Source: Bacteroidales bacterium
GTDB taxonomy: Bacteria > Bacteroidota > Bacteroidia > Bacteroidales > UBA932
Reading direction: 5' to 3'
DNA: 64,000 bases
Assembly (NCBI GenBank): GCA_017546125.1
Contig: JAFYXO010000027.1
Coordinates: forward strand, 1 to 64,000
Made by a program: the position numbers and the translations under genes. Shown piece after piece: positions 1-7,224 of this stretch; positions within the stretch are counted from its first letter, which is position 1; every line of letters starts with the position of its first letter. Under the pieces are notes generated by a model. The model was not told the origin of the DNA, made no database searches, and saw only the letters and a program-made list of their open reading frames with translations.

Positions 1-229
1 CTATCCCAAGAACCTCTTTCTAATCGTTCTTTACGCTGCAAAATATCAATCATGTTTAAGAGAACGCATTACACTGAGGTCAGGGTAACTGTCAAGATTG
101 TTTACCCTGTGCTTATCAATGTGAGAGCGTACACACGCATTCGTTTTGATAAGGTAGAAAAAATCCGCAGTCACTATAGAAGATATTGGGGTATCTGATG
201 TAATGACTAAGACTGAGTCGAAAGACTGA

Positions 230-343
230 CTATCTCATCCCTCTGTTTTTATCTTTCACAATTCGTTCCAACATAGGTTTAACCCAAGGATTCTCATCAA
301 TAAATTTTACGACCTTTCGGAAGTCATTCCAGAGGTTCAACAT
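230..343 (-). CDS. Possible 37-residue small protein or gene remnant
   Basis: The minus-strand frame runs from an ATG at 343 to a TAG at 230 and gives a hydrophilic, basic peptide with a natural amino-acid mix (NLWNDFRKVVKF, ENPWVKPMLERI). The hairpin with a T-run at 367-395 lies just upstream on this strand, so the frame would sit directly behind a terminator. The frame stays open upstream of the ATG through the hairpin, which would also fit the tail of a longer broken gene. No family recognised and no promoter seen. Confidence 0.2.
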   Translation of the reverse strand: MLNLWNDFRKVVKFIDENPWVKPMLERIVKDKNRGMR

Positions 344-366
344 TTCGACACTTAGGGGAGCAACAG

Positions 367-400
367 AAAAAGCAGCACAACATTGCTGCTTTTTTCTTTT
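367..400 (+). terminator. Intrinsic terminator hairpin
   Basis: An 11-bp stem (AAAAAGCAGCA at 367-377 pairing with TGCTGCTTTTT from 384) closes a 6-base loop and is followed by a T-rich run. The A-run on its left makes it work on paper in both directions. The gene it ends is not visible in this window. Confidence 0.6.
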
Positions 401-642
401 TTACCCTATCTGAATCCAAATCACATTATCGTCTTCGTCACACCCGACTCAGTTCGGGTGTCTATATCGCGAAGAGATTGGGCACGAAAATAGGCCTATA
501 AGGGGCAAAATGTTCCCAATCCTGTGTCGGATAGAGGGATTGGGCACGCTAATTACTCATAGAAGCACCTGCAGCGAGGGTTGATGTGTCTAATCTATGA
601 AGTCTAAAGCTGCGCGAAGGGGAGTAACATACGGCACCATTT

Positions 643-1440
643 TCAGAACTGCTTCCAGAGGAGATAGGCCGACATTACCAGCACCACAGCGATTACTGTC
701 ACTTTTATAAACTTTTCACCCCAGCGGATCGCCACTTTTGATGCGGTCACACCTCCGATTACATTGCCCACCGCATAGATAAGGGCGACAGGCCAGTTGA
801 TCTGACCGTGGATGGCAAATATCACCAGAGCTACCGGTGTATAAATGACAGTTGTGAGCTGCTTGATGGCATTCGCGTGGGTAAGATCCTGGCCCAGAAA
901 GAAGAATGATGACAAAATCACCAGTATTCCGATACCTGCGTGGGTAAATCCGCCATATATACCTAAAATAAAAAAGAGCAGATATTTCCAGAAAGTCATC
1001 TGGGAGGTATAATGAAGATTATATCTTTTCAAAATCTTATCCTTGTCCAAAAGGAGCAATATCACGATCAGAGGGAGCAGCACTCCCGATGCTATCTCCA
1101 TCACTTTAGGAGGAAATACCGATGCCATTTCTGCCCCAAAAAATGCCCCAATAGCCACCGGAAAGCCCACTCTGGCAGCCAGACCCACATCCAGAAGCCC
1201 CTCCTTTTTATATATGACGGAGTTGGTCGAAAACTGGAGCATCACCCCGACACGCGATGTGGCATTGGCTATGTTTATAGGCATACCCATCGCCATAAAG
1301 AGTCCATAGGAGATTACGGTAGCCATCCCCGCCACCGTATTGACAAACCCCACGAACGCCCCGACAAGCACCAGTACTGCTATAATCGAGGGATCCCACC
1401 AGGGGGTATTCATCAGAAAATCTCCTATTCTCTCTATCAT
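643..1440 (-). CDS. TSUP (TauE/SafE) family membrane exporter
   Basis: A 265-residue integral membrane protein of the sulfite exporter TauE/SafE (TSUP) family. The family moves organic or inorganic sulfur anions across the inner membrane, though many members have unknown substrates. The sequence shows the typical two-half layout of hydrophobic helices, with the glycine-rich first helix and VNTVAGM turn (about residues 28-40) and a matching second-half turn (GIYGGFTHAGIGILV, about 160-175). About eight membrane segments are expected. It starts 9 bases after the TonB receptor stop, so the two are almost certainly co-transcribed with the His-rich protein upstream. The receptor, His-rich protein and exporter set suggests import and export of one metal or sulfur ligand; the ligand is not readable. 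Confidence 0.85.
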   Translation of the reverse strand: MIERIGDFLMNTPWWDPSIIAVLVLVGAFVGFVNTVAGMATVISYGLFMAMGMPINIANATSRVGVMLQFSTNSVIYKKEGLLDVGLAARVGFPVAIGAFFGAEMASVFPPKVMEIASGVLLPLIVILLLLDKDKILKRYNLHYTSQMTFWKYLLFFILGIYGGFTHAGIGILVILSSFFFLGQDLTHANAIKQLTTVIYTPVALVIFAIHGQINWPVALIYAVGNVIGGVTASKVAIRWGEKFIKVTVIAVVLVMSAYLLWKQF

Positions 1441-1449
1441 AACACAAAG

Positions 1450-3723
1450 TTAGAAAACAAATTTTATACCGAAATAGTACGATCTTGGGGTTGCAGGACC
1501 GTATACATATTTTGAGTCTTTGTTCACCCCTACATCGAGGTCATCCTGGAACTGATTGAGGATATTTTTTACAGAGACAAACAGATCCATCTGTGTCTTG
1601 CGGGTAATATCCACTTTATATGCGGCTCTGAAACCCAAATCGGTAAATACCGGGGTCACTTTCTCGCAATCCTTCTCCACCCATCCCGCATAGTGCTGGA
1701 ATAGCATAGAACCTGTAAATACGCTATTGAGGGATAGAGTCAATGGTTTTACAGGATTATAATCAAGATTCAAATAGCCATAGTGGTCCGGGCTGTTGTA
1801 CATGGTGGTCTGCGCCTGAACATCATCACTCCACTTGAATGGTGTCTTGTATCGGCTCTTCTGGAATGTATATCCACCCTGAATATTGAGCTCTGTACCA
1901 TACGCCACTCTCGCCTCGGCATTCACACCCGCTACCACAGCACCATCTTCATTAACCCTCTGGAGCAACAGATTCCCCTGACTGTCGTGCCCCATCTCCA
2001 CCAAAGCAAATACATTCTCCAAATCGGTATAGAAACCCTCTACAAGGAAATTGATCTGCCACTTGTCCACCTGCTTCCAGTAATCAAAAGAGAGGTTGAT
2101 GCTGTTTGAGTACTCAGGAACCAAATCGGGTGAGACTTGGATCAACGACACCTCTCCACCTACAGCACCCACATGCAGATCTTCGTCATATACTTGTGGA
2201 GCCCTATAGCCGCGTGCATATGAAGCCCTTAGTGTGATATCCTTTGTAGGGGCATATCTCAAAGTAAGACGAGGGGAGATTATGGGGTTCTTAATCATAT
2301 TGTGCTTGTCTGCACGGAGACCCACCAAAATGCCATATCTGACATTTTTCCACTCATTTTGTGCATAAAGACCGCCTACGTGTGTCTGCTGGAAAATCTC
2401 CCTGTCGTAACCTATCATCATATCGTGGAGTTTGTCCATTGTATAGTCAAAACCTGCAGTGAAATGTGCCGGCATACCGCTGTTTTTGAAATCGTGTATC
2501 CATTGGGCACCCGCATTGAGGGTAAGGTCGGTGGTTTTTCCGTAAGCGTTGAGGTTCTTCTCTGTACCAAAATATGAGTTTCTGCCGATATGCTGCATAG
2601 AGACATATACATTAGCGGAGTTCTTCTCATCTGCAGATACTATATCATAGGTAAGGCCTCCACCATTGATCTGATGATCAAGCTGCTCTGCCAGATTTGC
2701 CTCGTGTGCAGGGAGATGAAGGCTGTCGCCACCCCTTCTGTATTCGTGGATATGGTGATACTCGAAGGTCAGTTTCTGCCTCTCGGCCAATTTGTGAAAA
2801 GCACGCACACCCACAGTCTCACTTTTCAGTGTAGGGATATCGGTGTATCCGTCCTCATTGTAATCATATCCGTCACGGCTCCTTATCATAGAGAAAAGGT
2901 ATGCACCGGTACGTCCGTCACCCGAGATGAACGAACCGTTAAGTGATGTATTCACATCGACAGAGGTCCCCCCTATCAAACCTGTCTGATTGGAGAGTTG
3001 AAGCAGCGATGATGTGGGCTCCTTGGTGATGATATTGACAGTTCCGCCGATAGCGTTGGATCCGAAGAGGGCAGAACCGCCACCTCTGACCACCTCCACC
3101 CTCTCAATCATCGAGGCGGGGAGCTGCTCCAGTCCGTAAACCATACCCAAAGAGCTGAATATGGCCCTACTGTCGAGGAGCACTTGGGAGTATTGTCCTG
3201 AGAGACCATTGATCCTCAACTGAGGGACACCGCAGTTACCGCAGTCGTACTCCACTCTGAGTCCCGGCTGGAAATTTAGGATCTCCGCAGGTGTTACAGA
3301 TGCTGTGGTCTCAAACTTCTTAGGGGTTACAAGGTTTACAATATTGCCTGTCTCCCTCTTCTTGGTGGTGTATCTGTTACCTGTCACCACCACCTCCTCA
3401 AGAAGCTGCTCATCCGGAGCAAGGGAGAACTGAAGCACATAGTTGTCAGCCTGAGTGATCACTATGGTCTGGATATCCTCCTGATACCCTACAAGTGTAG
3501 CTTTGAATGTATGTTTCCCCTTGGGGACATTGGTAAGCAAATAGTGACCTGTCTCATCACTGTTTGTATATAATTGGCCATCATTCACTATGATGGTGGC
3601 GAAAGGGATATGCTCTCCTGTTTTTTTATCTATAACATGCCCTGTAATAGTGGCATCATTGCTCTGCGCACACAGAGCAGACGCTGCTACAAATGCAAGC
3701 AGCACCGCAAATATTTTTTTCAT
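1450..3723 (-). CDS. TonB-dependent outer membrane receptor
   Basis: A 757-residue TonB-dependent receptor. In order: signal peptide (1-19), a CarboxypepD_reg-like domain (about 22-105, ITGHVIDKKTGEHIPFATI), a TonB-box-like EEVVVTG (109-115), plug domain (about 120-240, with VVRGGGSALFGSNAIGG), and a 22-strand-type barrel ending in an aromatic (...GIKFVF), as outer membrane barrels do. Unusual is a CxxC pair (C161, C164) at the plug apex, followed by PQLRINGLSGQYSQVLLDSR. Plugs with this cysteine-plus-RxNGL motif recur in Bacteroidota, and the pair could contact a metal or thiol ligand. It sits between the His-rich protein (57 bases upstream) and the TSUP exporter (9 bases downstream). The substrate is unknown. 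Confidence 0.9.
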   Translation of the reverse strand: MKKIFAVLLAFVAASALCAQSNDATITGHVIDKKTGEHIPFATIIVNDGQLYTNSDETGHYLLTNVPKGKHTFKATLVGYQEDIQTIVITQADNYVLQFSLAPDEQLLEEVVVTGNRYTTKKRETGNIVNLVTPKKFETTASVTPAEILNFQPGLRVEYDCGNCGVPQLRINGLSGQYSQVLLDSRAIFSSLGMVYGLEQLPASMIERVEVVRGGGSALFGSNAIGGTVNIITKEPTSSLLQLSNQTGLIGGTSVDVNTSLNGSFISGDGRTGAYLFSMIRSRDGYDYNEDGYTDIPTLKSETVGVRAFHKLAERQKLTFEYHHIHEYRRGGDSLHLPAHEANLAEQLDHQINGGGLTYDIVSADEKNSANVYVSMQHIGRNSYFGTEKNLNAYGKTTDLTLNAGAQWIHDFKNSGMPAHFTAGFDYTMDKLHDMMIGYDREIFQQTHVGGLYAQNEWKNVRYGILVGLRADKHNMIKNPIISPRLTLRYAPTKDITLRASYARGYRAPQVYDEDLHVGAVGGEVSLIQVSPDLVPEYSNSINLSFDYWKQVDKWQINFLVEGFYTDLENVFALVEMGHDSQGNLLLQRVNEDGAVVAGVNAEARVAYGTELNIQGGYTFQKSRYKTPFKWSDDVQAQTTMYNSPDHYGYLNLDYNPVKPLTLSLNSVFTGSMLFQHYAGWVEKDCEKVTPVFTDLGFRAAYKVDITRKTQMDLFVSVKNILNQFQDDLDVGVNKDSKYVYGPATPRSYYFGIKFVF

Positions 3724-3780
3724 TTGAAATATTGGAAGTTTGTTAGTTGGAATTTTTAATACAATGACAAATCGAAAACA

Positions 3781-4128
3781 CTAACAAACTGCTGGCGGGG
3801 CACGAAGAGATTGGAGCGAACCGGTGAAAGGGTCCGCAATATCAAATTTTAAAGAAATTTCAGATTTTGTGTATCTGCCATCGGGGACGGCAGACCAGAA
3901 TGCGGTAGCCACCAACACGAAAGAGAGGGACAATGCCGCTATCGTCTGCATCTCCAGACCTGAGTGGGTATGGCCTGCATTCGAATATGGATGGGAGTGG
4001 GTAACTACCTCACTATTAACGATGTGAGAGTGGTAGAAAAGATTGGAACCTGACCAAATGGTAAAGAACAGCAGCAATAGAAATGCCGCCTTAAGCCCCC
4101 TTGTCTTATTTATCCTCTCAAATTTCAC
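3781..4128 (-). CDS. Small His-rich membrane protein, likely metal related
   Basis: A 115-residue protein with three His pairs in a short span (HSH, HSHP, HTHS), flanked by two hydrophobic segments (about residues 14-30 and 62-82). Small His-rich proteins next to TonB receptors are a recurring arrangement in Bacteroidales and suggest metal binding or sensing; that role is inference. I chose the GTG at 4128 because a TACCTTTG -7 box (4134-4141) ends 5 bases before it, the same spacing seen at other genes here. An upstream ATG at 4173 would place the promoter inside the coding region and overlap the ABC-F gene. The C-terminal 35 residues are not recognisable. First gene of the operon with the TonB receptor and exporter. 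Confidence 0.6.
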   Translation of the reverse strand: MKFERINKTRGLKAAFLLLLFFTIWSGSNLFYHSHIVNSEVVTHSHPYSNAGHTHSGLEMQTIAALSLSFVLVATAFWSAVPDGRYTKSEISLKFDIADPFTGSLQSLRAPPAVC

Positions 4129-4133
4129 GGCCG

Positions 4134-4141
4134 CAAAGGTA
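4134..4141 (-). promoter_or_regulatory. -7 box for the His-rich/TonB/TSUP operon
   Basis: TACCTTTG on the minus strand matches the Bacteroidota TAnnTTTG element. It ends 5 bases before the GTG start at 4128, so the transcript would have almost no leader. Confidence 0.6.
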
Positions 4142-4151
4142 GTATTTTTAA

Positions 4152-6029
4152 CTAAATCGACAACTCCAGCCACCTCATCTCGAGCTCATCCAGACGTTCC
4201 ATCACCTCTCCGATTCGGACAGATGCACGGGTAAGCTCATCTCCCGCCAATTGTCCGGAGGACAAACCCTCCTCCAATTTTGCCTTCTCACCATTGAGCG
4301 CCTCCATTTCGGCCTCAATCTGCTCAAGCTCCCTCTGCTCCTTGTAGGAGAGCTTCCTCTTGGCACCGTCATTGCTTTTGGGTTTGACGGTCTCAGCTAC
4401 AGGCTTCTCCTTTTTCTTCGGAGCCTCACCCTCTGCAGAGCCTCGCATATCCTTCACATATTGCCTCCACTCGCTGCATTTACCCACATAATCCTTCACA
4501 CGTCCCTCACCCTGGAAGATAAAGATATGGTCCGCCAGCTTATCGAGGAAGAAACGGTCGTGCGATACGATAAGAAGCGATCCCGGGAAGTTCTGCAAAT
4601 ACTCCTCGAGAACATTGAGGGTCATGATATCCAGGTCATTGGTAGGCTCATCGAGGATCAGGAAATTGGGATTCCGCATCAGCACTGTCAAAAGATAGAG
4701 TCTTCGTCTCTCTCCACCTGAGAGCTTCTCCACCTTTGTGTAATGGGTATGGGGTGGGAATAGGAAATAGTTGAGGAAGGTGCTCACCGGCACCCTGTCC
4801 CCATTGGCCAAGGCCACAGTCTCTGCGATGTCGTGCACCACGTCAAATACGGTCTGGTCGGGCTTGAACTCTATTCCTGCCTGCGAATAGTACCCTATCG
4901 AAAGGGTCTCCCCCTGCTCGATAATGCCGGAGAAAGGTTTGAGATGGCCCATCATCAGGTTAAGGAAGGTACTCTTCCCGACACCATTGTTTCCGACGAT
5001 ACCCACCTTCTCAAAGCGGGCAAAATTGTATGTAAAATCCTCAAGCATACAGCGGCTGCCGTAGTAGAACGAGAGGTTTTTGCAGTTGATTATCTTCTTG
5101 CCGAGGCGGGCGCTCTGCACATTGATGGAGAGTTTCTTCTCCTCTACCCTAGCCTGGGCTCTGTCCTTCAAGTCGTAGAATGCGTCTATCCTGTATTTGG
5201 CTTTGCCCGTGCGGGCACAAGGGGTAGCCCTGATCCACTCAAGCTCACGACGGAGGAGATTCCTCGCCTTGGTCACCTCAGCTGCGGTATTTGCAATACG
5301 CTCCTCCCTCTTTTCGAGGAAATATGAGTAATTGCCCTTGTAGGTATAAAGCTCCCCGCCATCAAGTTCGAGGATGGTATTGCAGACACGGTCAAGGAAA
5401 TACCTGTCGTGGGTCACCATGAAAAGGGTGCAGCGCGATTTTTTAAGATAATCTTCCAGGAACTCGATTATATCCATATCGAGGTGGTTGGTAGGCTCGT
5501 CGAGGATCAGGAAGTCTGCATTGCGGAGCAATAGACCTGCGATAGCTACCCTTTTGACCTCTCCTCCGGAGAGCTGCGACATCTTTTTGTCCAGTTCTGG
5601 AAGTTTGAGAGAGGTAAGGATCTGCTTTATCTTCTGGTCATAGCTCCACCCGTCGGCACTGTCCATCGCATTTATCGCCTTTTCGAGCCTCTTCTTGTCC
5701 CCCGAAAGGAGCGCCTCATCGTACTCCTGCACCACTTTATAGAGATGCTCCGTCTTCTGGAACACCTCATCGAAAATGGTATTGTCTGGGTCGAATTCGT
5801 AGTCCTGCTCCAGAAATGCGATAGTGATATCCTTCATGAACTTCACCTCTCCTCCACGGTCAGACGAATCCTTCCCTGCAAGGATCGAGAGGAGTGAAGT
5901 TTTCCCCGTACCATTAGGGGCAATGAGGGCCATTTTATCCCCCTCATTTATATTAAAACTGATCTTGTCGAAGAGAACCTTCTCCCCGTATGACTTGCTT
6001 ATATTTTCTACTTGTAGGTAACTTGCCAT
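4152..6029 (-). CDS. uup: ABC-F family ATPase, Uup type
   Basis: A 625-residue soluble protein with two ABC ATPase domains and no membrane segments, the ABC-F layout. Domain 1 spans about 5-250 (Walker A APNGTGKTS, signature LSGGE, Walker B LILDEPTNHLD). The linker lies at about 250-310, and domain 2 covers about 315-530 (Walker A GNNGVGKST, LSGGE, LILDEPTNDLD). A Lys/Glu-rich C-terminal coiled coil (about 555-625) is characteristic of Uup. The family acts on the ribosome, and Uup has also been tied to DNA stability. Length is close to E. coli Uup (635). It is transcribed alone from a -7 box at 6038-6045, back to back with the S58 peptidase gene. Confidence 0.88.
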   Translation of the reverse strand: MASYLQVENISKSYGEKVLFDKISFNINEGDKMALIAPNGTGKTSLLSILAGKDSSDRGGEVKFMKDITIAFLEQDYEFDPDNTIFDEVFQKTEHLYKVVQEYDEALLSGDKKRLEKAINAMDSADGWSYDQKIKQILTSLKLPELDKKMSQLSGGEVKRVAIAGLLLRNADFLILDEPTNHLDMDIIEFLEDYLKKSRCTLFMVTHDRYFLDRVCNTILELDGGELYTYKGNYSYFLEKREERIANTAAEVTKARNLLRRELEWIRATPCARTGKAKYRIDAFYDLKDRAQARVEEKKLSINVQSARLGKKIINCKNLSFYYGSRCMLEDFTYNFARFEKVGIVGNNGVGKSTFLNLMMGHLKPFSGIIEQGETLSIGYYSQAGIEFKPDQTVFDVVHDIAETVALANGDRVPVSTFLNYFLFPPHTHYTKVEKLSGGERRRLYLLTVLMRNPNFLILDEPTNDLDIMTLNVLEEYLQNFPGSLLIVSHDRFFLDKLADHIFIFQGEGRVKDYVGKCSEWRQYVKDMRGSAEGEAPKKKEKPVAETVKPKSNDGAKRKLSYKEQRELEQIEAEMEALNGEKAKLEEGLSSGQLAGDELTRASVRIGEVMERLDELEMRWLELSI

Positions 6030-6037
6030 TTCGGGGC

Positions 6038-6065
6038 CAAAGTTAGGAGAAAAATTCTATCTTTG
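6038..6065. promoter_or_regulatory. Divergent -7 boxes between uup and the S58 peptidase
   Basis: TAACTTTG on the minus strand (6038-6045) lies 8 bases before the uup ATG. TATCTTTG on the plus strand (6058-6065) serves the peptidase gene at 6098. Both fit TAnnTTTG, and they lie 12 bases apart, so the two promoters may interfere. Confidence 0.6.
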
Positions 6066-6097
6066 TAGGTGGGAAAATGTTTTAAAATTCAAAATAT

Positions 6098-7219
6098 ATG
6101 AAAAAAGGTATACTACTTTTGACAATTGCCATCATCGGCAGCACATCACTATATGGCCAACGCCTTAGAGACTACGGTGTTAACTATGGCATCTTCAAGA
6201 CAGGAGAACACAATGCCATCACCGATGTCCCTGGTGTGAAGGTGGGTCACAAGACCATCATCGAAGGTGACAACATCCGCACAGGTGTGACAGCTATCAT
6301 CCCCCACAGCGGAAACATCTTCCAAAACAAGGTACCTGCAGCTGTATATGTGGGCAATGGCTTTGGCAAACTCGCCGGCACCACCCAGATCATGGAGCTT
6401 GGAAACATCGAGACACCTATCATCCTCACCAATACCCTTTCGGTATCTGCCGGACTTGAGGGTCTTATCGAATACACACTCACCCAGCCTGGCAATGAGA
6501 AAGTAAAATCTGTAAACGGCGTGGTCGGAGAGACCAATGACGCTGGGCTCAACGATATCCGTGGCCGCCACGTAAAGAGAGAGCACGTCCTTGAGGCTAT
6601 CGCCAATGCAGCTTCAGGACCCGTAGCTGAGGGCAATGTAGGTGCAGGAACAGGAACCATCTGCTTCGGCTTCAAAGGTGGTATCGGCACAGCATCAAGA
6701 GTCCTCCCTACCAGATACGGCAGCTACAATGTAGGTGTTATCGTCCAGAGCAATTATGGCGGTGTGCTTGAAATCGCAGGTGTGCAGGTGGGACAGCTTC
6801 TCGACCAATACAGCTTCCGCGATGCTGTACTTCAGGATGTGGACGGATCATGCATGATGATTATCGCTACAGATGCACCACTTGACAGCAGAAATCTTGA
6901 GAGACTTGCCAAAAGGGTGATGATGGGTCTTGCCAAGACCGGCGGTATCGCTTCAAACGGCAGTGGTGACTATGTACTCGCCTTCTCTACCTACGAAGGA
7001 AACCTTATCAGCACCAAGACCAAATTCTACACCCCTACTTTGATGCACAATGACGACATGTCTCCACTTTTCAATGCAGCTATCGAGGCTACTGCAGAGG
7101 CACTATGGAACTCACTTTTCGCTGCAGAGACCATGACAGGCATCGGAGGGAATACAGTTAAAGAGCTCCCTGAAGAAGAGGTGGCAAAAATTTTGAAAAA
7201 AGCTATAATTAAAAAATAA
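6098..7219 (+). CDS. P1/S58 family peptidase (DmpA-like)
   Basis: A 373-residue secreted or periplasmic peptidase of family S58 (DmpA/P1), N-terminal nucleophile aminopeptidases that self-cleave ahead of the catalytic serine. A signal peptide covers 1-20. The fold markers follow: AITDVPGVKVGHKT near 40, VNGVVGETNDAGLND around 140, GTGTICFGFKGGIGT around 185. The likely nucleophile is the serine in SNGSGDYVLAFST near 285, the usual position for cleavage into alpha and beta chains. The M16 peptidase gene follows after 5 bases, so the two form an operon for protein or peptide breakdown in the envelope. Confidence 0.85.
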   Translation: MKKGILLLTIAIIGSTSLYGQRLRDYGVNYGIFKTGEHNAITDVPGVKVGHKTIIEGDNIRTGVTAIIPHSGNIFQNKVPAAVYVGNGFGKLAGTTQIMELGNIETPIILTNTLSVSAGLEGLIEYTLTQPGNEKVKSVNGVVGETNDAGLNDIRGRHVKREHVLEAIANAASGPVAEGNVGAGTGTICFGFKGGIGTASRVLPTRYGSYNVGVIVQSNYGGVLEIAGVQVGQLLDQYSFRDAVLQDVDGSCMMIIATDAPLDSRNLERLAKRVMMGLAKTGGIASNGSGDYVLAFSTYEGNLISTKTKFYTPTLMHNDDMSPLFNAAIEATAEALWNSLFAAETMTGIGGNTVKELPEEEVAKILKKAIIKK

Positions 7220-7224
7220 CGAAG

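Larger units (their letters stand above)
1..642. other. Gene-poor left edge with coding-like scraps
   Basis: No convincing full gene lies here. Three short open stretches look coding-like. On the plus strand a frame open from the window edge to a TGA at 196-198 contains an ATG at 52 and would give 48 residues rich in basic and aromatic amino acids (ending HYRRYWGI). On the minus strand 53..1 begins MIDILQRKERLERGSWD and is open to the edge. On the minus strand 343..230 encodes 37 residues (MLNLWNDFRK...KNRGMR). I recognise none of them. An 11-base direct repeat (GATTGGGCACG) occurs at 476-486 and 538-548, and a perfect hairpin (CACCCGA, 6-base loop, TCGGGTG) at 441-460. The stretch could be the remains of a decayed gene or mobile element; that is inference. 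Confidence 0.4.

Noticed and set aside
1012-1515. Long plus-strand frame opposite the TSUP gene
   Set aside because: Its peptide is rich in His, Arg and Lys with no family resemblance, and the opposite strand encodes a clear membrane protein.
6149-6690. Minus-strand frames opposite the S58 peptidase
   Set aside because: They are shadows of a well-supported gene; no motif or expression signal.
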